Source of the DNA: JBFMCT01 sp046565765
GTDB lineage: Bacteria; Actinomycetota; Acidimicrobiia; Acidimicrobiales; AC-14
NCBI GenBank assembly: GCA_046565765.1
Contig: JBKHXX010000094.1
Coordinates: forward strand, 62,001 to 126,000
Direction of reading: 5' to 3'
Length of the DNA: 64,000 bases
A model generated the notes under the pieces. That model had not been told where the DNA came from, searched no databases, and saw only the letters and a list, made by a program, of their open reading frames with translations. Position numbers and translations under genes: made by a program. Numbering within the stretch: position 1 is the stretch's first letter; each line of letters opens with the position of its first letter. Of this stretch, positions 34,332 to 41,612 are shown one piece after another.

Positions 34332-36049
34332 CGTTCCCGTTCTCGGCGGTGGTGGCCCAGGAGGACGCCCAGCTGGCGCTGCTGCTCGTGGCCGTCGACC
34401 CCGGCATCGGGGGGGTGCTGCTACGGGGGGACAAGGGATCGGCAAAGTCCACGCTCGCCCGCGGCCTCGCCGCCCTCCTGCCCGGCGGTGCTCCCTTCGT
34501 GGAGCTGCCGGTGGGCGCCACCGAGGACCGGGTCCTGGGCGGGCTCGACGTGGGCGCGGCCCTGGGCGAGGGCGCCACCCGCCTGCGGCCGGGGCTGCTC
34601 TCGGCCGCCCACGGTGGCGTGCTGTACGTGGACGAGGTCAACCTGCTCCCCGACCACCTGGTCGACGTGCTCCTCGACGCGGCCGCGTCGGGCGTCCACC
34701 GGGTGGAGCGCGACGGGGTGAGCGAGGCCCACGCTGCCCGCTTCGTGCTGATCGGCTCCATGAACCCCGAGGAGGGGGAGCTCCGCCCCCAGCTCCTCGA
34801 CCGCTTCGGCCTGGCCGTGGAGGTGAAGGCCCCGTCCGACCCGGCCCTGCGGGCCGAAGCCGTCCGCCGCCGCCTCGCCCACGACGCCACGCCCCAGGCC
34901 GCCGCGGCCGGCGCCGACGGCGATCGCGTCCTCGCCGCCCGCCTGGCGGACTGCGGGCGAGCCTCGCTGCCCGACGAGGTCGTCGCCTTCGCCAGCCGCC
35001 TCGCCCTGGCCGTGGGCGCCGAAGGCCTCCGTGCCGACCTCGTGCTGTGCCGGGCGGCCCGGGCCCTCGCCGCGTGGGAGGGCCGGCCCGACACGACGAC
35101 CGACGACGTGCAGCGGATCGCCTCCCTCGCTCTGGCCCACCGCCGCCGCCGGCGCCCGTTCGACCCGCCCGCCCTGCCGCCCGAGGAGCTGGCCGCCGCG
35201 CTGGCCGCGGCCGAGGCGCCCACGGCCTCGACCTCCGATCAGGTGGACGGCTCCTGGTCGGACGCAGCCGGCTCGGTGTTGCACGCCCCGCCCCCCCCGC
35301 CGGTCGCGCTGGCGCCGCCGCCCAGGGCCGGGACCAGCACCGGGCCCCATGTGCGGGGGGTGACGATCGGGGACCGCACCCCCGGTGCGGACGGTCCGGC
35401 GGCGGTGGCGGTGGCCGCGACCGTGCGCACCGCGGTGGCCCGAGGAGCCAGGACACCCGACGCGGTCGACGTGCGAGAACCGGTCCGCCGCCGCCCCGCC
35501 ACCCGCACCGTCATCCTGGCCGTCGACACCAGCGGGTCCATGGGGAGCCGCGAGCGGGTGGAGGCGGCCGCCGGCGCGGTGCTCGCCCTGCTCGCCGACG
35601 CCTACCGCAGCCGCCACCGCGTCTCGCTGGTCACGTTCCGGGGCGGCGGCGCAGAAGTCGTCCTCGCCCCCACCGCCAGCGTGGAGGTGGCCCGGGCCCG
35701 CCTGGCCGACCTTCCCACGGGCGGAGCCACGCCGGTGGCCGAGGGGCTGGCGGCAGCGGCCGAGGTGGCCCGCCGGGCCCGGGCCGCGGGCGACGACCCG
35801 TTCGTGGTGCTGCTGAGCGACGGGCGGGCCACGGCCGGCGAGGGCGCCCTGGACCGGGGCCTGGCGGCCGCCGCCGACCTGGCCGCGGCGGGAATCCCCG
35901 CCGTCGTGCTCGACGCCGAGGACGGCGCCGCCCGCCTGGGCCTGGCCGGCCGGTTCGCCGAAGCCATGGCGGCGCGGTGCCTCCCGCTCGCCGAGGTGTC
36001 GGCCCGCGCCGTGGAGGCCGCCGTCCGAACCTCCCTGGGCGGGCCGTGA
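34328..36049 (+). CDS. Fused chelatase AAA and vWA subunit (ChlI/ChlD type, CobS/CobT role)
   Basis: 573 residues from GTG 34328. The AAA domain has Walker A GDKGSAKST (~36-44), Walker B VLYVDEVNLL and SMNPEEGELRPQLLDRFGL. A Pro-rich acidic linker (~300-350) leads to a vWA domain with MIDAS DTSGSMG at Asp400. In actinobacteria such a ChlID fusion replaces the CobS-CobT complex and drives CobN. It overlaps both neighbours by 4 bases, giving a 1:1 gene order with cobN. Confidence 0.93.
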   Translation: MTFPFSAVVAQEDAQLALLLVAVDPGIGGVLLRGDKGSAKSTLARGLAALLPGGAPFVELPVGATEDRVLGGLDVGAALGEGATRLRPGLLSAAHGGVLYVDEVNLLPDHLVDVLLDAAASGVHRVERDGVSEAHAARFVLIGSMNPEEGELRPQLLDRFGLAVEVKAPSDPALRAEAVRRRLAHDATPQAAAAGADGDRVLAARLADCGRASLPDEVVAFASRLALAVGAEGLRADLVLCRAARALAAWEGRPDTTTDDVQRIASLALAHRRRRRPFDPPALPPEELAAALAAAEAPTASTSDQVDGSWSDAAGSVLHAPPPPPVALAPPPRAGTSTGPHVRGVTIGDRTPGADGPAAVAVAATVRTAVARGARTPDAVDVREPVRRRPATRTVILAVDTSGSMGSRERVEAAAGAVLALLADAYRSRHRVSLVTFRGGGAEVVLAPTASVEVARARLADLPTGGATPVAEGLAAAAEVARRARAAGDDPFVVLLSDGRATAGEGALDRGLAAAADLAAAGIPAVVLDAEDGAARLGLAGRFAEAMAARCLPLAEVSARAVEAAVRTSLGGP

Positions 36050-36906
36050 CGGTCACGTCGACTCCCGACGCTTTCCTCCTGGTCGGCCACGGCTCCCGCT
36101 CGCCCGAAGCCGTGGCGGAGATGCGGGCCCTCGCCGGCCTCGTAGCCGCTGCGGTCGGCCCCGCCACGGCCGTCGACGTGGGGTTCCTGGAGATGGCCGA
36201 CCCTCCGGCCGGCCCCGTCCTCGACCGGCTGGTCGCGGCGGGCGCGCGGCGCATCGCCGTCCAGCCCCTGATGCTGCTCGGAGCGGGGCACACCAAGAGC
36301 GACGTCCCCGCCCTCGTCCTGGCCGGCCGCCAGCGCCACCCGGGCACCGACATCGTGCTCGGCACGCCCCTCGGCGTGGCACGCGACCTGGTCGCCATGC
36401 TGGGGGAGGCGGTCGTGGACGCCGGCGGCAAGGGCGTGCCCCTGCTGGTCATCGCCCGGGGCACGTCGGATCCCGACGCCAACGGCGACGCCTGCAAGGC
36501 GGCCCGGCTGGTGGGGGAGTGGACGGACGCCCCGTTCGTGCACACCGCCTTCAGCGGCGTCACCACGCCCACCGTCCCCGAGGGGCTGGAGGTCATGGCC
36601 CGCCTGGGGCACCGCCGCTTCGCCGTCGTCTTCTGGTTCCTGTGCTCCGGCCTGCTCGTCGACCGGGCCCGGGCCCAGATCGCCGCTTTCGCCGCACGCA
36701 CCGGCAGTGACGTGCTCGACGCCGGGTACCTGGGCCCGGACCCCCGGCTCGTGCCGCTCATCGTCGACCGGGCGAGCCCGGTCAGCCACGCCCAGCCGAA
36801 CTGCGACCTGTGTGCCTACCGGGCGCCGTGGCCCGGTCGCGAGGCCCGCCTGGCCCAGCCCATCGGGCTGGGCCATTCGCACCTCGCGGCCGAGCACCGC
36901 CACTGA
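36046..36906 (+). CDS. cbiX: Sirohydrochlorin cobalt/iron chelatase family, long form with Cys and His tail
   Basis: 286 residues with two CbiX-like halves. The first has FLLVGHGSRSPEA and LMLLGAGHTKSDVPAL, with the metal-site His. The second includes HTAFSGVTTPTVPEGLE and WFLCSGLLVDRA. The C-terminus carries NCDLCAYRAPWPG, a possible Fe-S site, and a His-rich end GHSHLAAEHRH that may hold cobalt. It inserts metal into sirohydrochlorin at the start of the early-cobalt route. It closes the riboswitch operon. An iron chelatase role for sirohaem cannot be excluded. Confidence 0.88.
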   Translation: MTVTSTPDAFLLVGHGSRSPEAVAEMRALAGLVAAAVGPATAVDVGFLEMADPPAGPVLDRLVAAGARRIAVQPLMLLGAGHTKSDVPALVLAGRQRHPGTDIVLGTPLGVARDLVAMLGEAVVDAGGKGVPLLVIARGTSDPDANGDACKAARLVGEWTDAPFVHTAFSGVTTPTVPEGLEVMARLGHRRFAVVFWFLCSGLLVDRARAQIAAFAARTGSDVLDAGYLGPDPRLVPLIVDRASPVSHAQPNCDLCAYRAPWPGREARLAQPIGLGHSHLAAEHRH

Positions 36907-36918
36907 CGTGCGGGGTCG

Positions 36919-37653
36919 TCAGCCGGTCGGGGTGGAGACGGTCGTCACCGTGGGGTCGTAGTAGCTGCCGACCACGCCGGGCTGGAGCAGCCCGGGCCCC
37001 AGCGTCGGGTCGCCCGTGCTGCCCACGAAGTCGGTGTACTCGCCCCGCTGGGCGCACGTGGGCGACTGCGAGAGGCAGGTGAACCGGCCCTCGAAGCGCC
37101 CGCCGCCGACCATGTCGCGGAACGTGCCCGTGCTCTCCGTGGGTGAGATCTGGAAGCCGCCGGAGACCCGCAGGTCGTTCTGGGAGACCCGCTGGATCGA
37201 GGCGGTGACGTGGCTCACGATGGCGTGGCCCGAAGCGACGTAGCCGGTGGGGCTGGTGCCCGGCACGCACAGGAGGGTGGTCAGCGTCCCCTGGATCGTT
37301 CCGCCGGCACCGCCGCCGAAGGACGAGGTCACCGTGCCCGCGAACCGGTGGCGCACGTAGGCGGTGCCGTCGTCGTCGTCCACGCCCGGGTAGTCGGGGA
37401 CGAAGTTCAGGCCGATGTCGTTGAACGGGGCCGTGCCCTCGCAGGTGCGGGAGGAGTAGGAGAACGTCTCGCCCACCGGTGCGGCGTACTGCAGCCGGTC
37501 GACGGGGAACAGGAGGCCCCCGCCGCTGTGGGTGTGCACGGTCATCAGGACCTGGCCGCGCGCCGGGCCGGTGGACGTCTGGGCCGCCGCCGGTCCAGCT
37601 GCGGTGATGGTCAAGCCCGCTGCGAGGGCGAACGTCAGGAGAGGTCGTTTCAT
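36919..37653 (-). CDS. Secreted protein of unknown function
   Basis: 244 residues from ATG 37653, with AAAGGA upstream. A Sec signal peptide (LLTFALAAGLTITAAGPAAAQ) is followed by a beta-rich mature domain with four Cys (SRTCEGT, LLCVPG, RFTCLSQSPTCAQ), probably two disulfides, and many Gly/Thr. Segments such as AYVRHRFAGTVTSSFGGG look like alternating strands of an immunoglobulin- or barrel-like fold. I recognise no family. It is convergent with cbiX (12 bases apart) and divergent from the prenyl transferase. Confidence 0.8.
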   Translation of the reverse strand: MKRPLLTFALAAGLTITAAGPAAAQTSTGPARGQVLMTVHTHSGGGLLFPVDRLQYAAPVGETFSYSSRTCEGTAPFNDIGLNFVPDYPGVDDDDGTAYVRHRFAGTVTSSFGGGAGGTIQGTLTTLLCVPGTSPTGYVASGHAIVSHVTASIQRVSQNDLRVSGGFQISPTESTGTFRDMVGGGRFEGRFTCLSQSPTCAQRGEYTDFVGSTGDPTLGPGLLQPGVVGSYYDPTVTTVSTPTG

Positions 37654-37705
37654 GTGGTCCTTTCGTGCAGAGGTGCACGCCCTGGCGTCTGCCGCGATCA
37701 AGACG

Positions 37706-37726
37706 CTATGGCGGTTCCTTCCATAG
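37706..37726. promoter_or_regulatory. Short dyad in the divergent region before the prenyl transferase
   Basis: CTATGG (37706-37711) and CCATAG (37721-37726) form a 6-base dyad with a 9-base centre between the divergent secreted-protein and prenyl-transferase genes. It could be an operator. The support is positional only. Confidence 0.3.
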
Positions 37727-37788
37727 ATCGCCGGCGGACAAACCGGCGCAAGGCGGCGGCGGACGCGATCACTAACGTGGGCCGGCAC

Positions 37789-38565
37789 ATGAGCCGGCCC
37801 TGGTCCCGACCCCTGTACCGCCTGTACGAGCACCGTCTGACCGGTGGCCTCGACCGGCGACGGCTGCCCCGGCACATAGGGATCATCCTCGACGGCCATC
37901 GCCGCCACGCCCGCTCCGCCGGTCTGAGCGACTACCGCGCCAGCTACCGCCGCGGCATGGCCAAGTTCGAAGAGTTCCTGGGCTGGTGCCGGCAACTCCA
38001 AGTGCCGGCGGTGACGGCGTGGGTGCTGTCCACCGAGAACCTGGAACGGCCCAGCGACGAGCTCGATCCCTACCTGGACGTGCTGATCGACCTGTTCGGG
38101 CGGCTCCCCGCCGATGCGGCCCGGCTTGGCTTCGGGCTGCGGGTCATCGGCAGCCTCGACCTGCTCCCCACCCCGCTGGTGACGGCGGCCAAGGAGGCCG
38201 AGGCGGCCTGCCCGCAGGGTGACTGGCAGCTCACCATCGCTCTCGGGTACGGCGGCCGCCAGGAGATCGTCGACGCGTGCCGGGCGCTGGTCTCCGACCT
38301 GGTGGCGGAGGGGGTGCCGCCCGACGAGCTGGCCGGCCGCATCGACGCCGCCTCGGTGGCGGCCAACCTCTACACCGCCGACCTGCCGGACCCCGACCTG
38401 GTGATCCGCACCAGCGGCGAGGGCCGGTTGTCGGGGTTCCTGCTGTGGCAGGCGGCCTACGCCGAGTACGCCTTCGTCGACCCGTTCTGGCCCGCCTTCC
38501 GCCGGGTCGACTTCCTGCGGGCCCTGCGAGACTACGGGCGGCGCGAGCGGCGCTTCGGCCGCTGA
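37789..38565 (+). CDS. cis-Prenyl diphosphate synthase, Rv1086-like (Z-isoprenyl transferase)
   Basis: 258 residues from ATG 37789, giving the N-terminus SRPLYRLYEHRL, which aligns with mycobacterial Rv1086, a short-chain Z-FPP synthase. An in-frame ATG at 37708 is the alternative. Family segments are VLSTENLERPSDEL, ALGYGGRQEIVDA, DPDLVIRTSGEGRLSGFLLWQ and the C-terminal WPAFRRVDFLRALRDY. The catalytic P-loop region usually reads DGNxRW but here is DGHRRH, so Asp is kept while the conserved Asn and Trp are both His. It should add isopentenyl units in cis for polyprenyl carriers. The stop overlaps the asnS start (TGATG). Confidence 0.88.
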   Translation: MSRPWSRPLYRLYEHRLTGGLDRRRLPRHIGIILDGHRRHARSAGLSDYRASYRRGMAKFEEFLGWCRQLQVPAVTAWVLSTENLERPSDELDPYLDVLIDLFGRLPADAARLGFGLRVIGSLDLLPTPLVTAAKEAEAACPQGDWQLTIALGYGGRQEIVDACRALVSDLVAEGVPPDELAGRIDAASVAANLYTADLPDPDLVIRTSGEGRLSGFLLWQAAYAEYAFVDPFWPAFRRVDFLRALRDYGRRERRFGR

Positions 38566-39968
38566 TGCCGGGCGATCACGTGCGGGTGGCCGACGCCCTG
38601 GCCGGCAAGGTCCCCGTGGGAGAAGCGGTGACGGTCCAGGGGTGGGCCCGCAGCCGCCGCGACTCCAAGGCGGGCGGCGGGCTCACGTTCATCGCCCTCC
38701 ACGACGGCTCCTGCTTCGCCCCCATCCAGGTCGTGGCCCGCCCGTCGCTGCCGAACTACACCGACGAGGTCGTCCACGTCACCACCGGCTGCGCCCTGTC
38801 GGTCACCGGCACGCTGGTCGAGTCCAAGGGGGCGGGCCAGGCGGTCGAGGTCGCCGCCGACTCGGTCGAGGTGATCGGCTGGGTGGACGATCCCGAGACC
38901 TACCCTGTCGCTCCCAAGCAGCACTCCTTCGAGTACCTGCGCGAGGTGGCCCACCTGCGGCCCCGAACCAACACGTTCAGCGCCATGACGAGGATGCGCC
39001 ACTGCCTGTCGATGGCCGTGCACCGCTTCTTCGACGAGCGGGGCTTCTTGTGGGTGCACACGCCGATCATCACCGCCAACGACGCCGAGGGGGCGGGGGC
39101 CATGTTCCGGGTGTCGACCCTCGACACGGTGAACGGCAAGACCGACTGGTCCCAGGACTTCTTCGGGCGCGAGACCCATCTCACCGTGTCGGGCCAGCTC
39201 AACGTGGAGAGCTACTGCCTGGCCATGAGCCGGGTGTACACGTTCGGCCCCACCTTCCGGGCCGAGAACTCGAACACGGCGCGCCACCTGGCCGAGTTCT
39301 GGATGGTGGAGCCGGAGATCGCCTTCGCCGACCTGTCCGACAATGCCGACCTGGCCGAGGCGTTCCTCAAGTACCTCTTCACCGCCGTGCTCGACGAGCG
39401 GCAGGACGACATGGCCTTCTTCGCCCAGCGCATCGACTCGGATTGCGTCGGGCGTCTCGAGCGCTTCGTCGAGTCGAGCTTCGAGCGCATGGAGTACACC
39501 GACGCGGTGGCGGCGCTGGAGAAGGCCGCCGCCGGCGGCGTGGCCTTCGAGTTCCCCGTGGGCTGGGGCATGGACCTGCAGTCCGAGCACGAGCGCTACC
39601 TCACCGAGCAGCTCGTCGGCCGGCCCGTCGTGGTCATGAACTACCCGCGAGACATCAAGGCCTTCTACATGCGCGTGAACGACGACGGCCGCACGGTGGC
39701 GGCAATGGACGTGCTGGCCCCCGGCATCGGGGAGATCGTCGGTGGCAGCCAGCGGGAGGAACGCCTCGACGTGCTCGACGCCCGCATGGCCGAGCTCGGC
39801 CTCGACCCCGGGCCGTACTGGTGGTACCGCGACCTCCGTCGCTACGGCACCGTTCCCCACGCCGGCTTCGGTCTCGGCTTCGAGCGCACGCTGCTCTACG
39901 CCACTGGCATGGCCAACATCCGCGACGTCATCCCGTTCCCGCGCACGCCCCGCAACGCCGACTTCTGA
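38565..39968 (+). CDS. asnS: Asparaginyl-tRNA synthetase
   Basis: 467 residues. The N-terminal OB-fold (VTVQGWARSRRDSK) binds the anticodon. The class II core has motif 2 in FGPTFRAENSNTARHLAEFWM and motif 3 in AGFGLGFERTLLY, with EIVGGSQREERL typical of AsnRS rather than AspRS. It charges tRNA-Asn directly, though a GatCAB route may also exist. It is translationally coupled to the prenyl-transferase gene, an unrelated function. Confidence 0.95.
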   Translation: MPGDHVRVADALAGKVPVGEAVTVQGWARSRRDSKAGGGLTFIALHDGSCFAPIQVVARPSLPNYTDEVVHVTTGCALSVTGTLVESKGAGQAVEVAADSVEVIGWVDDPETYPVAPKQHSFEYLREVAHLRPRTNTFSAMTRMRHCLSMAVHRFFDERGFLWVHTPIITANDAEGAGAMFRVSTLDTVNGKTDWSQDFFGRETHLTVSGQLNVESYCLAMSRVYTFGPTFRAENSNTARHLAEFWMVEPEIAFADLSDNADLAEAFLKYLFTAVLDERQDDMAFFAQRIDSDCVGRLERFVESSFERMEYTDAVAALEKAAAGGVAFEFPVGWGMDLQSEHERYLTEQLVGRPVVVMNYPRDIKAFYMRVNDDGRTVAAMDVLAPGIGEIVGGSQREERLDVLDARMAELGLDPGPYWWYRDLRRYGTVPHAGFGLGFERTLLYATGMANIRDVIPFPRTPRNADF

Positions 39969-39984
39969 ACCCGGCTTCGTCGTT

Positions 39985-40004
39985 ACTAGGTCGATCGGCC
40001 TAGT
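39985..40004. promoter_or_regulatory. 20-base near-perfect palindrome, operator-like
   Basis: ACTAGGTCGATCGGCCTAGT is palindromic except for one mismatched pair. It lies 16 bases after the asnS stop and ~105 bases before the DUF732-like gene. The length and symmetry suit a dimeric regulator of the downstream exporter genes. It could also fold as a short hairpin after asnS. Confidence 0.45.
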
Positions 40005-40108
40005 TACGCATTCCGCCTTCAGCGGTGCAGTTTCTGCGCCGACACCCTCCGGGAGAGCAAGCAGAGCCCCCCACGACGGCGGGCTCGGCAACCGAGGGAG
40101 TCGGAGCG

Positions 40109-40741
40109 ATGTTCGAGATTTCGAGGCGTACCCAGTTCGTCCTCGGCGGGATCGTCGGCCTGAACCTGCTGGTCGGCGGGGCCGCCGCGGCCGGCGTCGT
40201 GCCCAGGCCCACCGAGACCCAGACGGTCGTCGCCTTCTCCGAGCCGGCCACCGCCGACGTCGCGACCGAGGTCGCCGACACGGTTCCCGAGGAGACGACC
40301 ACCACCGCCCCGCCGGAGACGACGGTGCCCTCGACCACGCCCCCGACCACCGCCCCTCGCCGGCCCGCCACCACCCAGGCCACCACGCCGCCCCCCACCG
40401 CCGCGCCGGTGGTGAACACCACCACTCCCACCACGGTCGCCGCCGCCCCCACCTCGACCGTTCCCTCCCGCCGCAACCCCAGCAGCGCCGAGGTGAACGG
40501 GGCCATCGCCTCGTTGCGGAGCTACCTGCCGCTGACGCCGACCGAGGCCCAGGCCCGCCAGCTGGGCGACATGGTGTGCGACGCCTTCGACTCGGGCCAG
40601 AGCTACGCCGAGGTGAAGGCCACCGCCCTCCAGCAGGTGTCGCAGATCCCCTTCGTGACCGTCACCCCTGCCGCCGCCGACGCCATCCTCAGGACCGCCG
40701 TGCAGCTGTTCTGCCCGGGGCACTCGTCGAAGCTCGCCTAA
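40109..40741 (+). CDS. Membrane-anchored or secreted DUF732-like protein with Thr/Pro linker
   Basis: 210 residues from ATG 40109, preceded by GAGGGAGTCGGAG. A single N-terminal hydrophobic helix (TQFVLGGIVGLNLLVGGAAAAG) is followed by ~90 residues of Thr/Pro/Ala-rich linker. A C-terminal domain of ~80 residues follows, with two Cys (MVCDAFDSG and QLFCPG). The pattern, with its final FCP, resembles DUF732, a family of mycobacterial exported proteins. An upstream ATG at 40025 in the same frame is less likely. It precedes an ABC exporter by 42 bases and may be related to it. Function unknown. Confidence 0.75.
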   Translation: MFEISRRTQFVLGGIVGLNLLVGGAAAAGVVPRPTETQTVVAFSEPATADVATEVADTVPEETTTTAPPETTVPSTTPPTTAPRRPATTQATTPPPTAAPVVNTTTPTTVAAAPTSTVPSRRNPSSAEVNGAIASLRSYLPLTPTEAQARQLGDMVCDAFDSGQSYAEVKATALQQVSQIPFVTVTPAAADAILRTAVQLFCPGHSSKLA

Positions 40742-40783
40742 GCCGCTCCCACTCGCCGCCGCACCGCCCAGGAGATCCCGACG

Positions 40784-41596
40784 ATGACCATGATGTTGAA
40801 CAACCTGGCCCTGGCGCAGGCCGATCACGGCGTCCGGGCCACGCAGGCTGCCGAGACCGACCCCCGCACCGTCTACCCCGCGGCCAGCGTGGTGAACGGG
40901 GTCAAGGTCTACGGCACCGCGGGCAACACGGTCCGGGCCCTCGACGGGGTCAGCGTGGAGTTCGAGCGAGGGCGCTTCACCGCCATCATGGGCCCCTCCG
41001 GCTCGGGCAAGTCCACCCTGATGCACTGCGTGGCGGGGCTGGACGACCTCACCTCGGGCTCGGCCTACGTCGGCGACACCCACCTGGGCTCGCTCGACGA
41101 CCGCCGCCTCACCCGCCTGCGCCGCGACCGCATCGGGTTCATCTTCCAGGCGTTCAACCTATTGCCCACCCTCACCGCGGTCGAGAACATCACCCTTCCG
41201 CTCGCCCTCGCTGGGCGCCGGCCAGACCAGGACTGGCTCGACCGCATCATCGAGGTCACCGGCCTGCGGGAGCGCCTGAACCACCGCCCCTCGCAGCTGT
41301 CGGGCGGCCAACAGCAGCGGGTGGCCGCGGCCCGGGCCCTGGTCTCCAAGCCCGAGATCATCTTCGCCGACGAGCCCACCGGCAGCCTGGACAGCCGCGC
41401 CGGCGCCGACCTGCTCGCCTTCATGCGCCGGGCCGTCGACGACTTCGGCCAGTCGATCGTCATGGTGACCCACGACGTCAAGGCCGCGGCCGTCGCGGAC
41501 CGCGTCGTGTTCCTGGCCGACGGCCGCATCGTCGACGAGCTGAGCGAGCCCACGACCCGCCGGGTGCTGGCTCGCATGGAACGCCTCGGCGAGTAG
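40784..41596 (+). CDS. ABC transporter ATP-binding protein (MacB/LolD-like)
   Basis: 270 residues with Walker A GPSGSGKST, Q-loop IFQAFNLLPTLTAVEN, signature LSGGQQQRVAAARAL, Walker B IIFADEPTGSLD and H-loop VTHD. The IFQAFNLLPTLTAVEN/EPTGSLD pattern is typical of the type VII ABC (MacB/FtsE/LolD) group. The first ~35 residues form a nonconserved extension. It pairs with the FtsX-like permease 16 bases downstream, so it is likely a mechanotransmission or exporter complex rather than an importer. Substrate unknown. Confidence 0.92.
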   Translation: MTMMLNNLALAQADHGVRATQAAETDPRTVYPAASVVNGVKVYGTAGNTVRALDGVSVEFERGRFTAIMGPSGSGKSTLMHCVAGLDDLTSGSAYVGDTHLGSLDDRRLTRLRRDRIGFIFQAFNLLPTLTAVENITLPLALAGRRPDQDWLDRIIEVTGLRERLNHRPSQLSGGQQQRVAAARALVSKPEIIFADEPTGSLDSRAGADLLAFMRRAVDDFGQSIVMVTHDVKAAAVADRVVFLADGRIVDELSEPTTRRVLARMERLGE

Positions 41597-41612
41597 AAGG
41601 AACAGGGCGGTC

